Assembly: GCA_029891385.1 (NCBI GenBank)
Contig: CM057230.1
Span: forward strand, 51,129,414-51,193,413
Length of the DNA: 64,000 nucleotides
Direction of reading: 5' to 3'
Source of the DNA: Erythroxylum novogranatense
Lineage: Eukaryota; Streptophyta; Magnoliopsida; Malpighiales; Erythroxylaceae
How positions within the stretch are numbered: position 1 is the stretch's first letter; each line of letters begins with the position of its first letter. The notes under the pieces were generated by a model. It was given only the letters and a program-made list of their open reading frames with translations. It was not told the origin of the DNA and made no database searches. Shown in pieces: positions 1 through 10,949 of the stretch. A program made the position numbers and the translations under genes.

Positions 1-839
1 ATATATAAACTGAAAGTACTTACAAAAATTTATAAGAAACACACAATTCACCCCCTCTTGTGTTTGTTTGTTTTATCATCACCTACTATTTGGTGATAAA
101 AAATTTAAGAAAATGAATAACAACTAAAAAAAGACTCAATTAATATTAATGCCCCTTTTTCTTGTATGTCAATAAAGGTAAAAATTCTACAAAAATGATT
201 AGTTTTTACTAATCAATGTGACAAATGCTCGTGCACCATTGCACCTCATAGTAAACAAATGGTAACAGCTTTTCTTGTTCATATGGAAAATTTTGGTAAT
301 TTTTTTTCAAGTTGCTATTAAATTTAGCATTACTCAAATGATTTTTACATTTTATGCCATTAAATATTCAAGTTCGCTAGTAATCACCTAAATGCTCTAT
401 CATGTTCGTGGTTATGGTAACGGGAAACCTTTATTAGATAAATTGATAAGAAGAAAACATTAAAGTATTATTATTAATTTTTTTTATTTTTATGGCCACA
501 AAATATCTATAAGATCCTAACTATCCCAAGTTTATACATATATAGATTATGATATACCATAATCCCATGCATTCATTCTTAGGAGTTAGGAAGTGCATGC
601 CTTAAGGTTACTAATAATCCATCATAATGTGAAAGATAGACCTACATACTAATTTGTTTTTTACTTGGTCATTTCTTAATATAAGTAATTTATGTCCCTG
701 TTATAAAGTGCTATTTGAGATATACTTGCCAGATTTGGACATATGAAAAAATTATTTATAATTCATGATGGCTATGCAAACTATGTAAGGATCATAATTC
801 AAATTTCCATTCCTTCAAATCTTCTTTATAAAAGTTCAA
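1..839. other. A+T-rich stretch, no feature recognised
   Basis: No open frame, domain or repeat boundary could be recognised here. It probably includes more of the decayed forward-strand LINE that becomes legible from about 840, but I could not confirm this by translation. Confidence 0.4.
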
Positions 840-1059
840 CTTTAACATTAAATTGACCACATTGAAGTAGGTGATGCTACTTTGCAAAAATAATCTAATT
901 CTTTGCCATCAAAGGAGGGTGTCAACCATATGTTGAGAGAGCTTTTGCAACCATATGTAACCAATAAAATAGGAACAAGATCTTTTGCTTCTCTATGGTT
1001 TGATAAATAGTGTAATCGTGGAGCTCTCATCCATAATCAAAAGGCAAAAACTTCACTAT
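840..1059 (+). pseudogene. LINE ORF2 fragment, left of the CACTA insertion
   Basis: Forward-strand translation of about 905-1059, with stops, reads like the LINE segment between reverse transcriptase and the zinc-binding zf-RVT domain: an L-R-E-L block, then I-G-x-x-S-F-A-S-L-W-F-D-K, then N-R-G-A-L-I-H. Plant LINEs typically have a G-N-G-x-x-x-S-L-W-(F/Y)-D-N-W-H motif at this place. The piece stops exactly at the CACTA target site and resumes at 8584, where a K-V-x-D-L-I motif follows, as expected. A 60-residue open frame on the opposite strand (848-1030) is a shadow. Dead copy. Confidence 0.6.
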
Positions 1060-1079
1060 CACTATAACAAAACTGACTT
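1060..1079 (+). repeat. CACTA left terminal inverted repeat
   Basis: CACTATAACAAAACTGACTT; pairs with 8561-8580 at 17 of 20 positions, including the whole first ten bases. Preceded by TSD TAT. Confidence 0.9.
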
Positions 1080-1265
1080 TTAGTCGCTTTTTTTTTGCAA
1101 CGTTATTGTCATAAAAAACTAACTTTATCTTTTCGTGATTTTTCTCATAATCATCACTAAATGCAAGTCTTTGGTGACAATTTATTGGATTCGTTGCAAA
1201 AGGCTCGACATTTTATGACTATTTAACATTTTTGTCTCCAAAGGATGAATCTTCGCCAAAAGTTG
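1076..1265. repeat. CACTA left subterminal repeat zone
   Basis: Contains GGTGACAAT, CGTTGCAA and TCGCCAAA-type short motifs of the kind repeated in CACTA subterminal regions, where TnpA-like proteins bind. The same motif family reappears at 3.69-4.55 kb and 8.34-8.57 kb. The zone ends abruptly near 1,265. Confidence 0.6.
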
Positions 1266-1759
1266 AAATAATTACAATTTTGACCTAATGCATTCAAACT
1301 CTATAAATTTATTTAAATCTATGGATTTATACACAAATGATTCTTTAATGATACCTATGGTACATAGTACCACTCTATTCATACAAAATTTTCGTGAAAA
1401 TAAAATGAAACATATAAAAATTGTAAAATATTTTCAAAGTTTTAAACATATTGTTAAAGAGCACACAGTAGGTAATTTAAGTTTTGAAAAGTAATTTTTG
1501 GATTAAAAGATAAACATTCTTAAAATTTTAATGTTAATAAGATCAAAATATCAAAATTTGAAGTTGAATACTATTCTTAATCATTAATATTTATTAACAA
1601 TAAAATAATAGGAAATATAAATATTGAAATATGCTAAGCAATATAATGTATTGATATATGGTAAGTAATGAAAGATTTTAATTAGAAGTTTAACAATTCT
1701 TACAGACAAAACAATAAATAAAATTTCACACTTATTCCATCAAAAAGGAAAAGAAAAAT

Positions 1760-2017
1760 TTATTTTTCTAGATTCCAAATGACTTGAGACTTAGTAGAAA
1801 AGGTAAAGGAGTTTCTTATATTTGGATTCCTAAGAAGGGTCCTTGCACGTTCAAAAGCATCAATTGAAATAGTCAAAGATCTTCCCTCAAGTGTTGGTTT
1901 ATTGACATCTTCTTCCAACAACTTCTTAGCTTTAACTAAACTAGCAGAAGGTATAATAAACGAATCCTCAGACGCATTATAGATCATTAAATTAAATGAA
2001 CTGCCTATATGATGCAT
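1760..2017 (-). pseudogene. BRCA2-like BRC-repeat fragment captured in the CACTA element (tentative)
   Basis: This 85-codon reverse-strand frame has two blocks resembling the BRC repeats of plant BRCA2, the RAD51-binding recombination protein: S-A-S-L-V-K-A-K-K-L-L (about residues 24-34) and, about 20 residues later, S-L-T-I-S-I-D-A-F-E-R-A-R-T-L-L (about 47-62) followed by N-P-N. BRC repeats have the form G-K-x-V-x-(V/I)-S-x-x-(A/S)-L-x-x-A-(K/R)-x-L-L, often followed in plants by G-D-P. The F-x-(T/S)-A core that contacts RAD51 is poor here. It lies between subterminal zones of the CACTA element, so capture is the natural explanation. No exon structure or other BRCA2 domain was found. Alternative: chance similarity in a short frame. 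Confidence 0.4.
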
Positions 2018-3690
2018 TTCACCTAAGAAATAAATAGTATAGATCTTAAATAGCTAATTAATTCAAACAATATTAGGAACCTAAATTTGAACACAAGCAT
2101 ACTTGATCGAACATAAATAGTTTTGGAATTGATGGCTTTTCCAAAAATAACTAATTTCCATAATCCTATATCGATCATCGAGACGTTTTTATCACCTCTA
2201 TTTTCATCTATGTTCTCTTGAAGATTTAAGGAAGTTTTACACAACATATAATATATCCAATCCAACGTTCATCTGTTAGCTTCGTAACAGAAAATGAGAT
2301 TCAAATAATGAAGAAAGAGAGGTAATTTGGATGATACTAAAAGCCTTGAAGAAGAAGATCAACCATAGAAGGCAAGGGGTGATTATTGTTTGATGAGGAG
2401 ATTTTTTGTGCATCAATTAGTTACTCATTAATGAGAATTTTGCCATATTCTTCCCAACAGAGCTTATTTCTGCCATTAAAAACTAGTCTCCACGTCAATA
2501 TTCTACTAGTTCATTATATGGTTTCATCAAAAATATGTTGAACAAATTGAAATGTGTGTATACTAAAAGATTTATTCTTTTAAGAAAAAGAGTAAAAAAC
2601 ATGTTGAATGATTAAATTAGTTAGCATTATGCACTTTTAGTTACTATAATGATTAAATGATAAGGCATCATGCAAAGTTGAAGCGATTTGAAATAAAATT
2701 TAAGATTTTAACCTATAAAAGATTGAAACATTCAAATAAATATGTATTTCCTTTGAAGAGTATTGTCTTATATTAGAATATTTCTCTAGAACTTGCTTGG
2801 AACATTTTAAGACCTAATCAATATATGCATGTATAAGAATAAAAAGGCTATAAGAAAAAAACTTTCACTTTTTACAACCTTTTACTTAAAACCCACCACA
2901 ATTATGTATCCATAGTTAGCTTCTTTGAGCCATAACCTTTTCTTTTATTTTATAACTATATTATAAGCCAAATTATCTATTTAAACATAACCTATTGTGT
3001 TATGGTTGAAAATATTTTATTTATTCATATATCTACTAATAAAAAAGCTTCAAAAAAAAAAGAAAAACTTAGAAAGATAGCAACAAGAAAACTCAATGTG
3101 AGTCCATTTTTCTTCATATGAGCAATTAACCATTCCTAAGTGAGTTGAATATCATGGTTCCAACTTATACATTTGTTACCTATATATGTTTAGATGCCAT
3201 ACTAATATTTCTAGTTTTTATCATTTTACTTTCAATTCTTGCAAAAGTAGCCTTGATTCTCTAGCAGACCTTTCATCAAATAATTGGTTGGCTTTCCTCA
3301 AGTAAGCATGGAAGGTGGAAAAAAAGATCAACCCATACGCATCCAATACAGAAACACAATTCACTTCCTAACATTAAAAAAAATGTACACCATAATCAAA
3401 ACACAAAGCCCATATAAACTCCAAAATGTAGGAAAAAATATAACATAATAAGGAAAAATAGAAAAAGAGATCAACACTAACATAAGAAATGACGCTTCTT
3501 TGATGGTAACGATCACAACATAAGAGATAACCACAATAGAGGAGACGATGCCTCTTTGATGGTGAACTAAGAGGAAATATGAAGGGTGCTTCGTTTTGAT
3601 GTTAATAACCTTGTAGAAAATGACATAGTTTATTTTTAAACAAAATGACATTTTTTTCTATATTTCAATAGAAAAATACGATTTGCCAAT
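2018..3690. other. CACTA interior, unassigned DNA
   Basis: Part of the block (about 1,280-3,660) that interrupts the CACTA subterminal repeats. Short frames at 2,023-2,265 and 3,361-3,651 on the reverse strand have no recognisable family. Possibly introns or flanks of the captured fragment, or another insertion whose ends I cannot see. Confidence 0.35.
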
Positions 3691-4545
3691 AATTTAAAAA
3701 ATCATAGCCAAATGGTGGCCCATTACCATTTGGCTTGACCTTTGGTGACAAAACTATATATAATATATAAATTTTTATAACATGATCAATTTATATATAA
3801 TAAATAGAGAATTATGAATAAATTGAATCATATATTAAAAAGTAAGATATGAGAAAATTTATCTATTATCTATAAATTCATAAATCATTCTACTATTTAC
3901 AATTATTATCAATACATTCATATAACATTTTATTAATTTCCACATATATTTATATTTATTGCAATACAATTAGAAAATAATTGCAATATAGTAAAATGGA
4001 AATCAATATTAAATATTAATATCATATTCTTAAAAATCAAATTTAATATATCAATAATGACTGTAAGTCTAAAAATTTAGTTAACAACAATGTCATTTCA
4101 AAATTTGTAAAACTAAAACAAAAAATAATTTTTATTACATAAATTAATAATTTTATTTAATTTATTTAAAATATATGATTTGATAATTTTATATGATTCA
4201 CAAAACTCTATTTATTATATATAAATTTCTATACTATTTCATAGAAATGACATATTACAAAAAATTTGGTAAATATAAAAGTCAATAAACCTGAAAAGAA
4301 TTGGTGACGATATATACAATCATTGTTAAAAAGTTGCTTTAACGATGTTTCTAAGAACTCATTGCCAAAGGAAAAAAAATATGGTGACAATTCCAAAACT
4401 TCGTTGTTAAATATGTACCTTTAGCGACAATTTTTGGAGATCGTCCTTAAAAGACGGTCTACATTGGTGACGATTATTGAAAATCGTCGCCAATGGTTTA
4501 ACATTTGGCACGTTTTCAGAAATCGTCAACAAATATTGCAACATT
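3690..4545. repeat. CACTA internal zone of subterminal-type repeats
   Basis: Between 3,690 and 4,545 there are repeated TGGTGACGAT/ATTGGTGACGA and AATCGTCGCCAA/CATTTGGC motifs in both orientations, for example near 4,300, 4,462 and 4,483. They match the motif family at the element ends. Their position 2.6 kb in from the left end suggests that the left subterminal region was split by inserted DNA (about 1,280-3,660). Confidence 0.6.
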
Positions 4546-5816
4546 TAAAAAAATAACATGAAAATGACATCACTTTTCAATATCAAATGATGTCTTTTTT
4601 TTCATTTTGAACAAAAAATGCAACTTACTTCCCTTTCGTTTTTGGCTTCTTTGTTTATTCCTCTGGTTTTCTTCCATCATCATCATTGTCGTCTTCATTT
4701 CTTCTTCCATTTTCAACTTCCTAAGTCTTTGGTTAATCATCCGTCGAGGTTAGTAGTTAATGTTTTACACTTGGGTTTTTTTCCTTCTTTCATTGTTGTT
4801 GTTAAATGCTTTTCTGTATGTTGACTTTTTTTGATGTGGCTTGGGTTATCTGCTTATATTTCGATTATTGATGATTCATTGTGCATTTGAATGTGTTCAT
4901 GTTGGTGAAGAATGGAAAAAGGTAGCAGTTTTTTTATTAGTTAGGGATTAATTTCTTAAGGTTATAAAGTGTTTGATGAAAGTTCTATTATGGATGATTT
5001 TGTTAATGTCAAGGTTGATGGGTAAATAAGATTGCATAATAACGACCATATGGTAGTAATTCATAGAATTGATATTTTGGAAGATGCAATTAACTTCAAC
5101 TTAATTTCATGCACAATTTTCCTAGGAAATGTTGATAATGTGTTTAGGATTTTGACAATCAAATTTATTTTCTTAGGAGTAAAGCATTTTTATTAAGTCC
5201 AAAGCTAATGTTTAATGGAGGATATAGCTTTAATTACATAAATTGTTTATTATATTCGGCGCACCTTTTATGATCGTCAAAGGATGTAAACTTCCACGCT
5301 TTTTTGTGATTCCTTTTAGTTTGGATCTTTCCAAGTTTCTATCTTTTTAATTTCTTGCCTTTTGGATTAGTTTATTATATAGTGCCCTAACGGTGGCCTA
5401 ACACTAGCTCCCAATTTATATTTACAATTTTATTGCAAATTCATCATCCTATGTAGTTTTCTCCTCATCCAATTTAAATGGGTATATAAATGCTAGCACT
5501 AGCTCCTAATACACTAGTCTTATCCATCCATCATAAGTTATAGCTAACTTGCAAAGAGAAAGTTTAGACCACAATTATGAAAATTATTTTCCCATCTTCA
5601 CGTTAAGGTAAGTGTAAGGTTAGTTCATTGTATTACCTAACATTAAGAGTATTTTAATTAAAAAAGTAACCATTAAACTTAAAATGACCTTTTGTCCTTA
5701 CAATTTAAGTAAAGCAAGTATTCTATTCAACGACACTATATTGGGCAACAATTGGATAGTTGTTCAAAAGTTTCAACACTAAAATCTCTTCTATTTTGTG
5801 AAAGGGAAATGGCCTA
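4546..5816. other. CACTA interior, no readable transposase
   Basis: The main TNP2 transposase domain would be expected here, but no conserved TNP2 motif could be read in any frame. Either it was deleted, or it has decayed past recognition by eye. Confidence 0.4.
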
Positions 5817-6106
5817 ATGAGTGAAGATGGTGATGGAGTATATCAAGAGGTTGAATTGAAGCTAAATAATGGAGCCTTATAAATAGAAGATGTAGATATA
5901 TTATCATTTTATAGGAGAGATGTTGATCCTCATGCACTAGAAAAAATGAACTACAAGCCAGTCTTGTCTTAAAAAGAGATGAAGACTATATTGAGGATGA
6001 ATTATGTGATAATGATGATACTTTGGCCAAATATAATAATGATGAAGAGTCGAATCATAATGTAATTAATGATGATGACTTTCAAGATCTTGATCGTAAC
6101 AATTGA
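5817..6106 (+). pseudogene. Remnant of CACTA TNP2 transposase C-terminus
   Basis: Two overlapping broken frames give D-G-V-Y-Q-E, then I-E-D-V-D-I-L-S, then R-R-D-V-D-P, followed after a frame change by an acidic tail (D-E-D-Y-I-E-D-E-L, then many D/N/E). Plant CACTA TNP2 proteins end in this way: a DUF4216 region, an R-x-D-V-D-P-type motif and an acidic terminus. A stop codon after about 21 residues and at least one frameshift make it dead. It lies upstream of the TnpA-like remnant, the usual CACTA gene order. Confidence 0.5.
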
Positions 6107-6344
6107 AGATAATAAAATTGTTATTTATCTTGTTTGGAAAATAATGTTGGTAACATTATGTTAATGCATATTATTGATATTTGGGTTATATTAATGCATA
6201 TTGTTGATATTTAAGTAATGATAATGTGTTGATGTTTGACTTAAGTTTATGTATAATGTTGATGTTTGGGTTATGTTAATGTGCATTATTAATATTTGAG
6301 TTGTTTTAATTAGATTACTATGTTTAAGTTATAGATATCTAATA

Positions 6345-7905
6345 TAATGGCACCTGGTAAAAATAAAGAGAAGAAGGTGGCAAGTATCAAAATTATTCTT
6401 CCCCTATAATAACCAAATCTATTAAATCCTAACCAATAACAATAATCAACTTCATCTACTAATGAAACTAGTCAATAACAACCTCCATCTAGCTTAAGTA
6501 GTACAGAGAGATTTGCAGGCTCGCTACAAATAGACTTATGCTCAAATCTATATTTACATGTTTAATGTGTATTTTATTATTATTTATTTGTTGTTAGGAT
6601 GTAATATCAACATAAAAAAAGAGGTACAGGTATAACTAAAGTTTGTGAATTGAAAGAATGATGCAATGAACAACAAGTTTTTGATACATTTGAAATCTTA
6701 CAAGGTCATCAACAAGTTTTTGATAAATTGCCTTGCCTAAAGCATGCTAAACAGTCGAAAGAAGACAACTTACTAAAGAATGTTTTGGTAAGTTTTGGTA
6801 AATTTTCAATTTATTTAATTATATGTAATATTGTTTTACTTAGTTAAAGATTAATTTCATTTTTACTTGTTGTTAGTAAATAAAGTTGAATATCATTGAT
6901 ATCGATAACCTTGATGTTTCAAAAGTTAAAGATTAATTTCATTTTTACTTGTTGTTAGTAAATAAAGCTGAATATCGTTGATATCGATAACCTTGATGTT
7001 TCAAACTGTGTGACTTCACTGTTGAAAAAAAGGACCAAGGATCAACTTTATTGATTGCATCAATATTACAAATCTTTTCTTTTGGATGAGGAGGCAAGGA
7101 GACATGTTCCCTAATGGATGTTTTCAGAAAATTGTAGCAATTTGTGCAATTATTGGACCTCTCCTAATGTTCAGGATTGTTTTCTTTCTCTTCACATTTG
7201 TTTCCATTAATCTTATTACACAATTTAAAGACTATTTCTTTTCTTTATTTAGAAAAAGTTTGACAAAGCTAAGGTGAAAAAAGGAAAAATGAAAACACCT
7301 TACAACCAAGGCTCCAAATCATTTGTTGTCCTACGAAATGAATATTTAAGTTATTTGTTTACAAGTTATAATTATATCAGTAAACATAATAATATTTATT
7401 ATGTTTTGTATTTTTTATAAAACAGCGTTAGAAGGAACTACATGAAGAAGAGTGTGATAGGATCACACTCTACAAATTGACACACTGTAAGGAAGGTGAA
7501 GGGTAAATGTCTGATGAATTGCACAATAATTCTATAAGTTTTAAATTTTGTTTTAATTTTAAGTTTATTTATTTTTGACGTACTGAATAATAATATTTAA
7601 ATTGAATATTTTTTAATTTTAGAATAAAATGCAGGAGTTGCTGCAAACATCAATGTCTGACAGAAATTAGTCAAATGTAGATGACATTTACAAGAAGGTG
7701 CTTAGTACATGATCCAGATACATCAAAGGGCTTGGGTTCAGCCCTAAACCAACTGCTTCATCCATATCAAGACTAGCATATGTTTAACATCTCAAAGAGG
7801 AAAACAAGTCCCTAAAAAAGAAGTTGGTCAAGCATGAAAAGTACCTTAAAAAACTACTTGGCTCGAATTATGCAAACAATGAAGCTGAAAACGGGTATAA
7901 GTGAT
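6345..7905 (+). pseudogene. Remnant of TnpA-like / Transposase_24 (Ptta/En/Spm) gene
   Basis: A start at about 6,350 reads M-A-P-G-K-N-K-E-K-K. Further blocks follow with stops and introns between them: R-G-T-G-I-T-K near 6,620; a charged block followed by K-M-K-T-P-Y-N-Q-G-S-K-S-F near 7,290-7,325; and, near 7,690-7,850, K-K-V-L-S-T, S-R-Y-I-K-G-L-G-F-S-P-K-P and a lysine-rich coiled-coil-like tail. Plant Transposase_24 proteins carry K-x-x-x-x-P-H-x-x-G-S-K-S-F and a R-S-G-Y-(I/V)-K-G-L-G-x-G-P-K-P motif followed by a coiled coil. These proteins bind subterminal repeats during CACTA transposition. Two nearly identical 70-base stretches near 6,865-7,000 look like a small internal duplication. 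Several stops; not functional. Confidence 0.65.
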
Positions 7906-8560
7906 TAAACTAATCTTTATATTTTTTATTTTTTATACAAGTATTTTGAAGTTGTAATCAAATTTAATAATATTTTTATCTACAATGCTTTTAATTTTCA
8001 ATTATTTTTGTATTATATTTTTGCATAATAAATTAATAGCAAAAACATAAATATTATATACAATAATATGGATTAAAAATGTTACAAATAATTATAAATA
8101 AAATGGTATAACATTTAGTTAAAATGTATATTAAAGATTTGACTACATCTTACAAAATATAGCTAAATTTTTTGGCTATGTTAAAGTTTTAGCTACATTT
8201 TTAAAATGTAGCTAAAAATATTTTCTCGTTCTAAAGACATAACTAAAATTAATTAGCAACATTTCTGGAAATGTAGCCAAAAACTTTTAGCTATGTTTAC
8301 AAAAATATAGTTACTAATCTTTAGCTATGAAAACTATATGTAACGAAAAAATATTGGCGACTATTTTTTAAACGTTGCCTATAGTTTTTCTCTACGAAAA
8401 TAAAGCGTAGGAAAAAACCATTAGTGACAATTACATAAAAACATTGCCTATAGCTATTCGCCATGGAGATTTAATGACATTTTTAGTGATGAATGTAAAT
8501 CATCGCTAATGACTATTGTGCGATTTTGGGACATTTAGCGATAATTTTTTTCGTCATTAA

Positions 8561-8580
8561 AAGTCCCTTATGTTATAGTG
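8561..8580 (-). repeat. CACTA right terminal inverted repeat
   Basis: Reads CACTATAACATAAGGGACTT on the reverse strand. Followed directly by TSD TAT at 8581-8583. Confidence 0.9.
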
Positions 8581-8583
8581 TAT

Positions 8584-9240
8584 CCAGTTTCTCTAGGAAA
8601 GCCAAAGTGAATGACTTAATAGATAATGGAATCTGATCTCTAATTCTAAAGATGATGAGAAACTTGTTAGTCACTCAAAACTCAGATTCTAATAATGAAG
8701 ACATTTATCTCTAACATGAATTTCTTGTGGATGAATTAACAAATAGGAAAACTAATGAATTGATTTATAGGATTGGTACAAGGGTGGACTGGAGCATAAT
8801 GGTTTGGAGAAAAAACCTAAAACCTAGTGCAACTTCTTACTATAGTTAGCAATGTTGAGTAGGCTTAGCACAAAAGGATAGATTAAAGTTCCTATCCATC
8901 CCTAAAGTATGTGTTTTATGCGATTCAAAGGATGAAGATAATGATCATTTATTTTTCAAATGTAGTACCTCTAATCATATGTTGCAGAGGATCATAGGAG
9001 TATGTTAGTATAACTTCAACCAAGACAGACTGGTTAACATTATCCAAAGGATACAACATAAGCCAACCTTCAAGGAAGAGAAGGAAGTATACATGGTGGC
9101 AATAACAACCTGTTTTCAAGAGATATAAAAGGAGAGAATTTACAAAAGATTTGTAGGTAAGGCCAAAAGTTTATTCACTCTTATAGAGCTAACAAAAGCA
9201 ACCATAAGAGAGTAGTTTATATCAACTTGTAAGAAAATGT
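8584..9240 (+). pseudogene. LINE ORF2 C-terminus with zf-RVT domain, right of the CACTA element
   Basis: Continues the LINE interrupted at 1059. About 8,870-9,230 reads K-F-L-S-I-P-K-V-C-V-L-C-D-S, then D-H-L-F-F-K-C, the C-x2-C ... H-x4-C zinc-binding pattern of the plant LINE reverse-transcriptase zinc-binding (zf-RVT) domain. It is followed by E-R-I-Y-K-R-F and an A/L-rich tail, as in LINE C-termini. In-frame stops are scattered (for example after I-G-V-C). The LINE 3' part may run to about 9,480, but no poly(A) was seen. Confidence 0.8.
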
Positions 9241-9621
9241 AGTAGAAGACTAGTAAATTCATGGATAATCTAGGATGTTCAAGCCTGTTGTGAATTAATT
9301 CATTCTCCTAGTATTTTTCAAATGAAATTTGGTACCAATAAAGTTCTACGTTGTATTTGAAGAGGAAACCTAAAGAATGACTTCTTGTAATTAAATTCTT
9401 TATCAATATATTTAAATTTACTTTTCAAAAACAAAGATGGTGATAGGTCTACAACTAAGTCAATGAGAAAAGTATGTTAAAAAGTATACATTTACCTTTA
9501 AGTTGTTTTACTAAAAAGAAATAAATAAACATTAAGGAAAATTTACATCAAGGTTATAGATTTACTTTTGTAATGATTATAGACCTAAAGTACAAATCAT
9601 TCTTTAATATTTTACTAAAAA

Positions 9622-10286
9622 TTTATGATAGCACTTTGTATATTAATATTTATAAAATAGTACTATTTTGTATCCTAAAATTTAACTTAGTTAAATATAA
9701 CTAAACTATTAATTCATTTGATGTTGTGTGAATGTTTGTAAAGTATACCAAAAAGATGCATTAGCGATTTTTTTATAAGTTAAAAGTAAGTAAAGATAAT
9801 TTTATAATATTTTAATTATTAAAATATTGAAAACATTATTTTAATAATTTTAATGGAGTACAAATCAGTTATTCTCAAAATGATAAATGCCTTATATACT
9901 AGTATTTTTGGAAGTAAAATGTATGGAACCACTTGTACCATATAATTGATCTGTATTATTCTTTATGATAACACTTTGTATATTAATATTTATAAAATAG
10001 TACTGTTTTGTATCCTAAAATTTAACTTAGTTACATATAACTAGACTATTAATTCATTTGAAGTAGTATGAATGTTTGTAAAGTAAACCAAAAGATGCAT
10101 TAGCAATTTTTATAAATTAAAAGTAAGTAAAGATAAATTTTAATTTTATAATAGTTTTAGTTATTAAAATATTCAAAACATTATTTTAATAATTTTAATA
10201 GAGTACAAATCAATTACTCTCAAAATTGTAAATCCCTTAAATACTAGTATTTTTGAAGTAAACGATATAAAACCACTACGTACCAT
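9622..10286. repeat. Tandem duplication, two units about 340 bp apart
   Basis: Unit 1 (9,622-9,943) and unit 2 (9,962-10,286) share the same order of blocks: a start TTTATGATA followed by CACTTTGTATATTAATATTT, a middle with AAGATGCATTAGC, and an end TACTAGTATTTTTG before ACCATA. Differences are scattered substitutions and small indels. No coding potential. Confidence 0.85.
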
Positions 10287-10949
10287 AGAAAGTTGTAATA
10301 CTAGTCGGTATAGGTTAAGATTATCAATACCGATTATTCACCGGTGGACTTCATAAATTGTGAAAAATTTTGGACTAAACTGTAGATCAAAAAAAATTAT
10401 AACCTAAAATGTTGCCTCCTCTCCTTAATCATCAAAGTCTTTAAGTCGAACATCTGATTCTGCCTTGCTCTCCTCCTCTCTAAGACTACAACAATTGCTG
10501 ATTTGATAACTTTTAGGCATTAGCCTATTAGTTTCATATTGTTTAAATTTGTTATATGAATTTTGAATTGTGTTAAACTCAAATAACATCAATTGCTTAG
10601 GTTGTGCACTTGTGGCTGTGATTTGTGAGTGTTTTATGTTTAAATTTATATTTTAGAGTATAGACAATTACTCAATTACTCTTCTTATTATTTTACGTAA
10701 CTTATTTTGACTTTTTTATGTCACTTGTAGTTGGTTGGTAGTAAGAATTCTATGACAATTGACTTTGAATATAAGATGCATGTATTTTCTAGATTTCAAG
10801 TTATGTTTATGCTTTTAGAATCTAAAATGTGATTATATGTTTATTTTAAGTTGAATAATACATATTTTGTGATAGTATTTGACAACTTGATTTTGATAAG
10901 AAATTATTAATTTAATTTTGACATATGTCTTCATTTATTTTACAGATAA
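10287..10949. other. Presumed 5' part of the hAT element
   Basis: A+T-rich DNA upstream of the hAT transposase relic. The short unusual sequence near 10,305-10,350 with ACCGATTATTCACCGGTGGA stands out from its surroundings, but I could not identify a hAT terminal repeat or an 8-bp duplication. Confidence 0.3.

Larger units (their letters stand above)
1060..8580 (+). mobile_element. CACTA (En/Spm-type) DNA transposon, complete ends, dead coding region
   Basis: The element starts with CACTATAACAAAACTGACTT at 1060 and ends at 8580 with the inverted partner; the two 20-base ends match at 17 positions. A 3-bp target-site duplication TAT lies at 1057-1059 and 8581-8583, as expected for CACTA elements. 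Subterminal regions carry many short copies of TGGTGACGAT-like and AATCGTCGCCAA-like motifs in both orientations. Inside are a remnant of the TNP2 C-terminus (about 5.8-6.1 kb) and a TnpA/Transposase_24-like remnant (6.3-7.9 kb), both broken, so the copy is non-autonomous. The block 1,280-3,660 lacks subterminal motifs and looks like acquired DNA. The host site is a LINE. Confidence 0.9.

Noticed and set aside
848..1030. 60-codon reverse-strand frame as a gene
   Set aside because: The opposite strand reads as LINE ORF2 with its order of motifs; this is its shadow.
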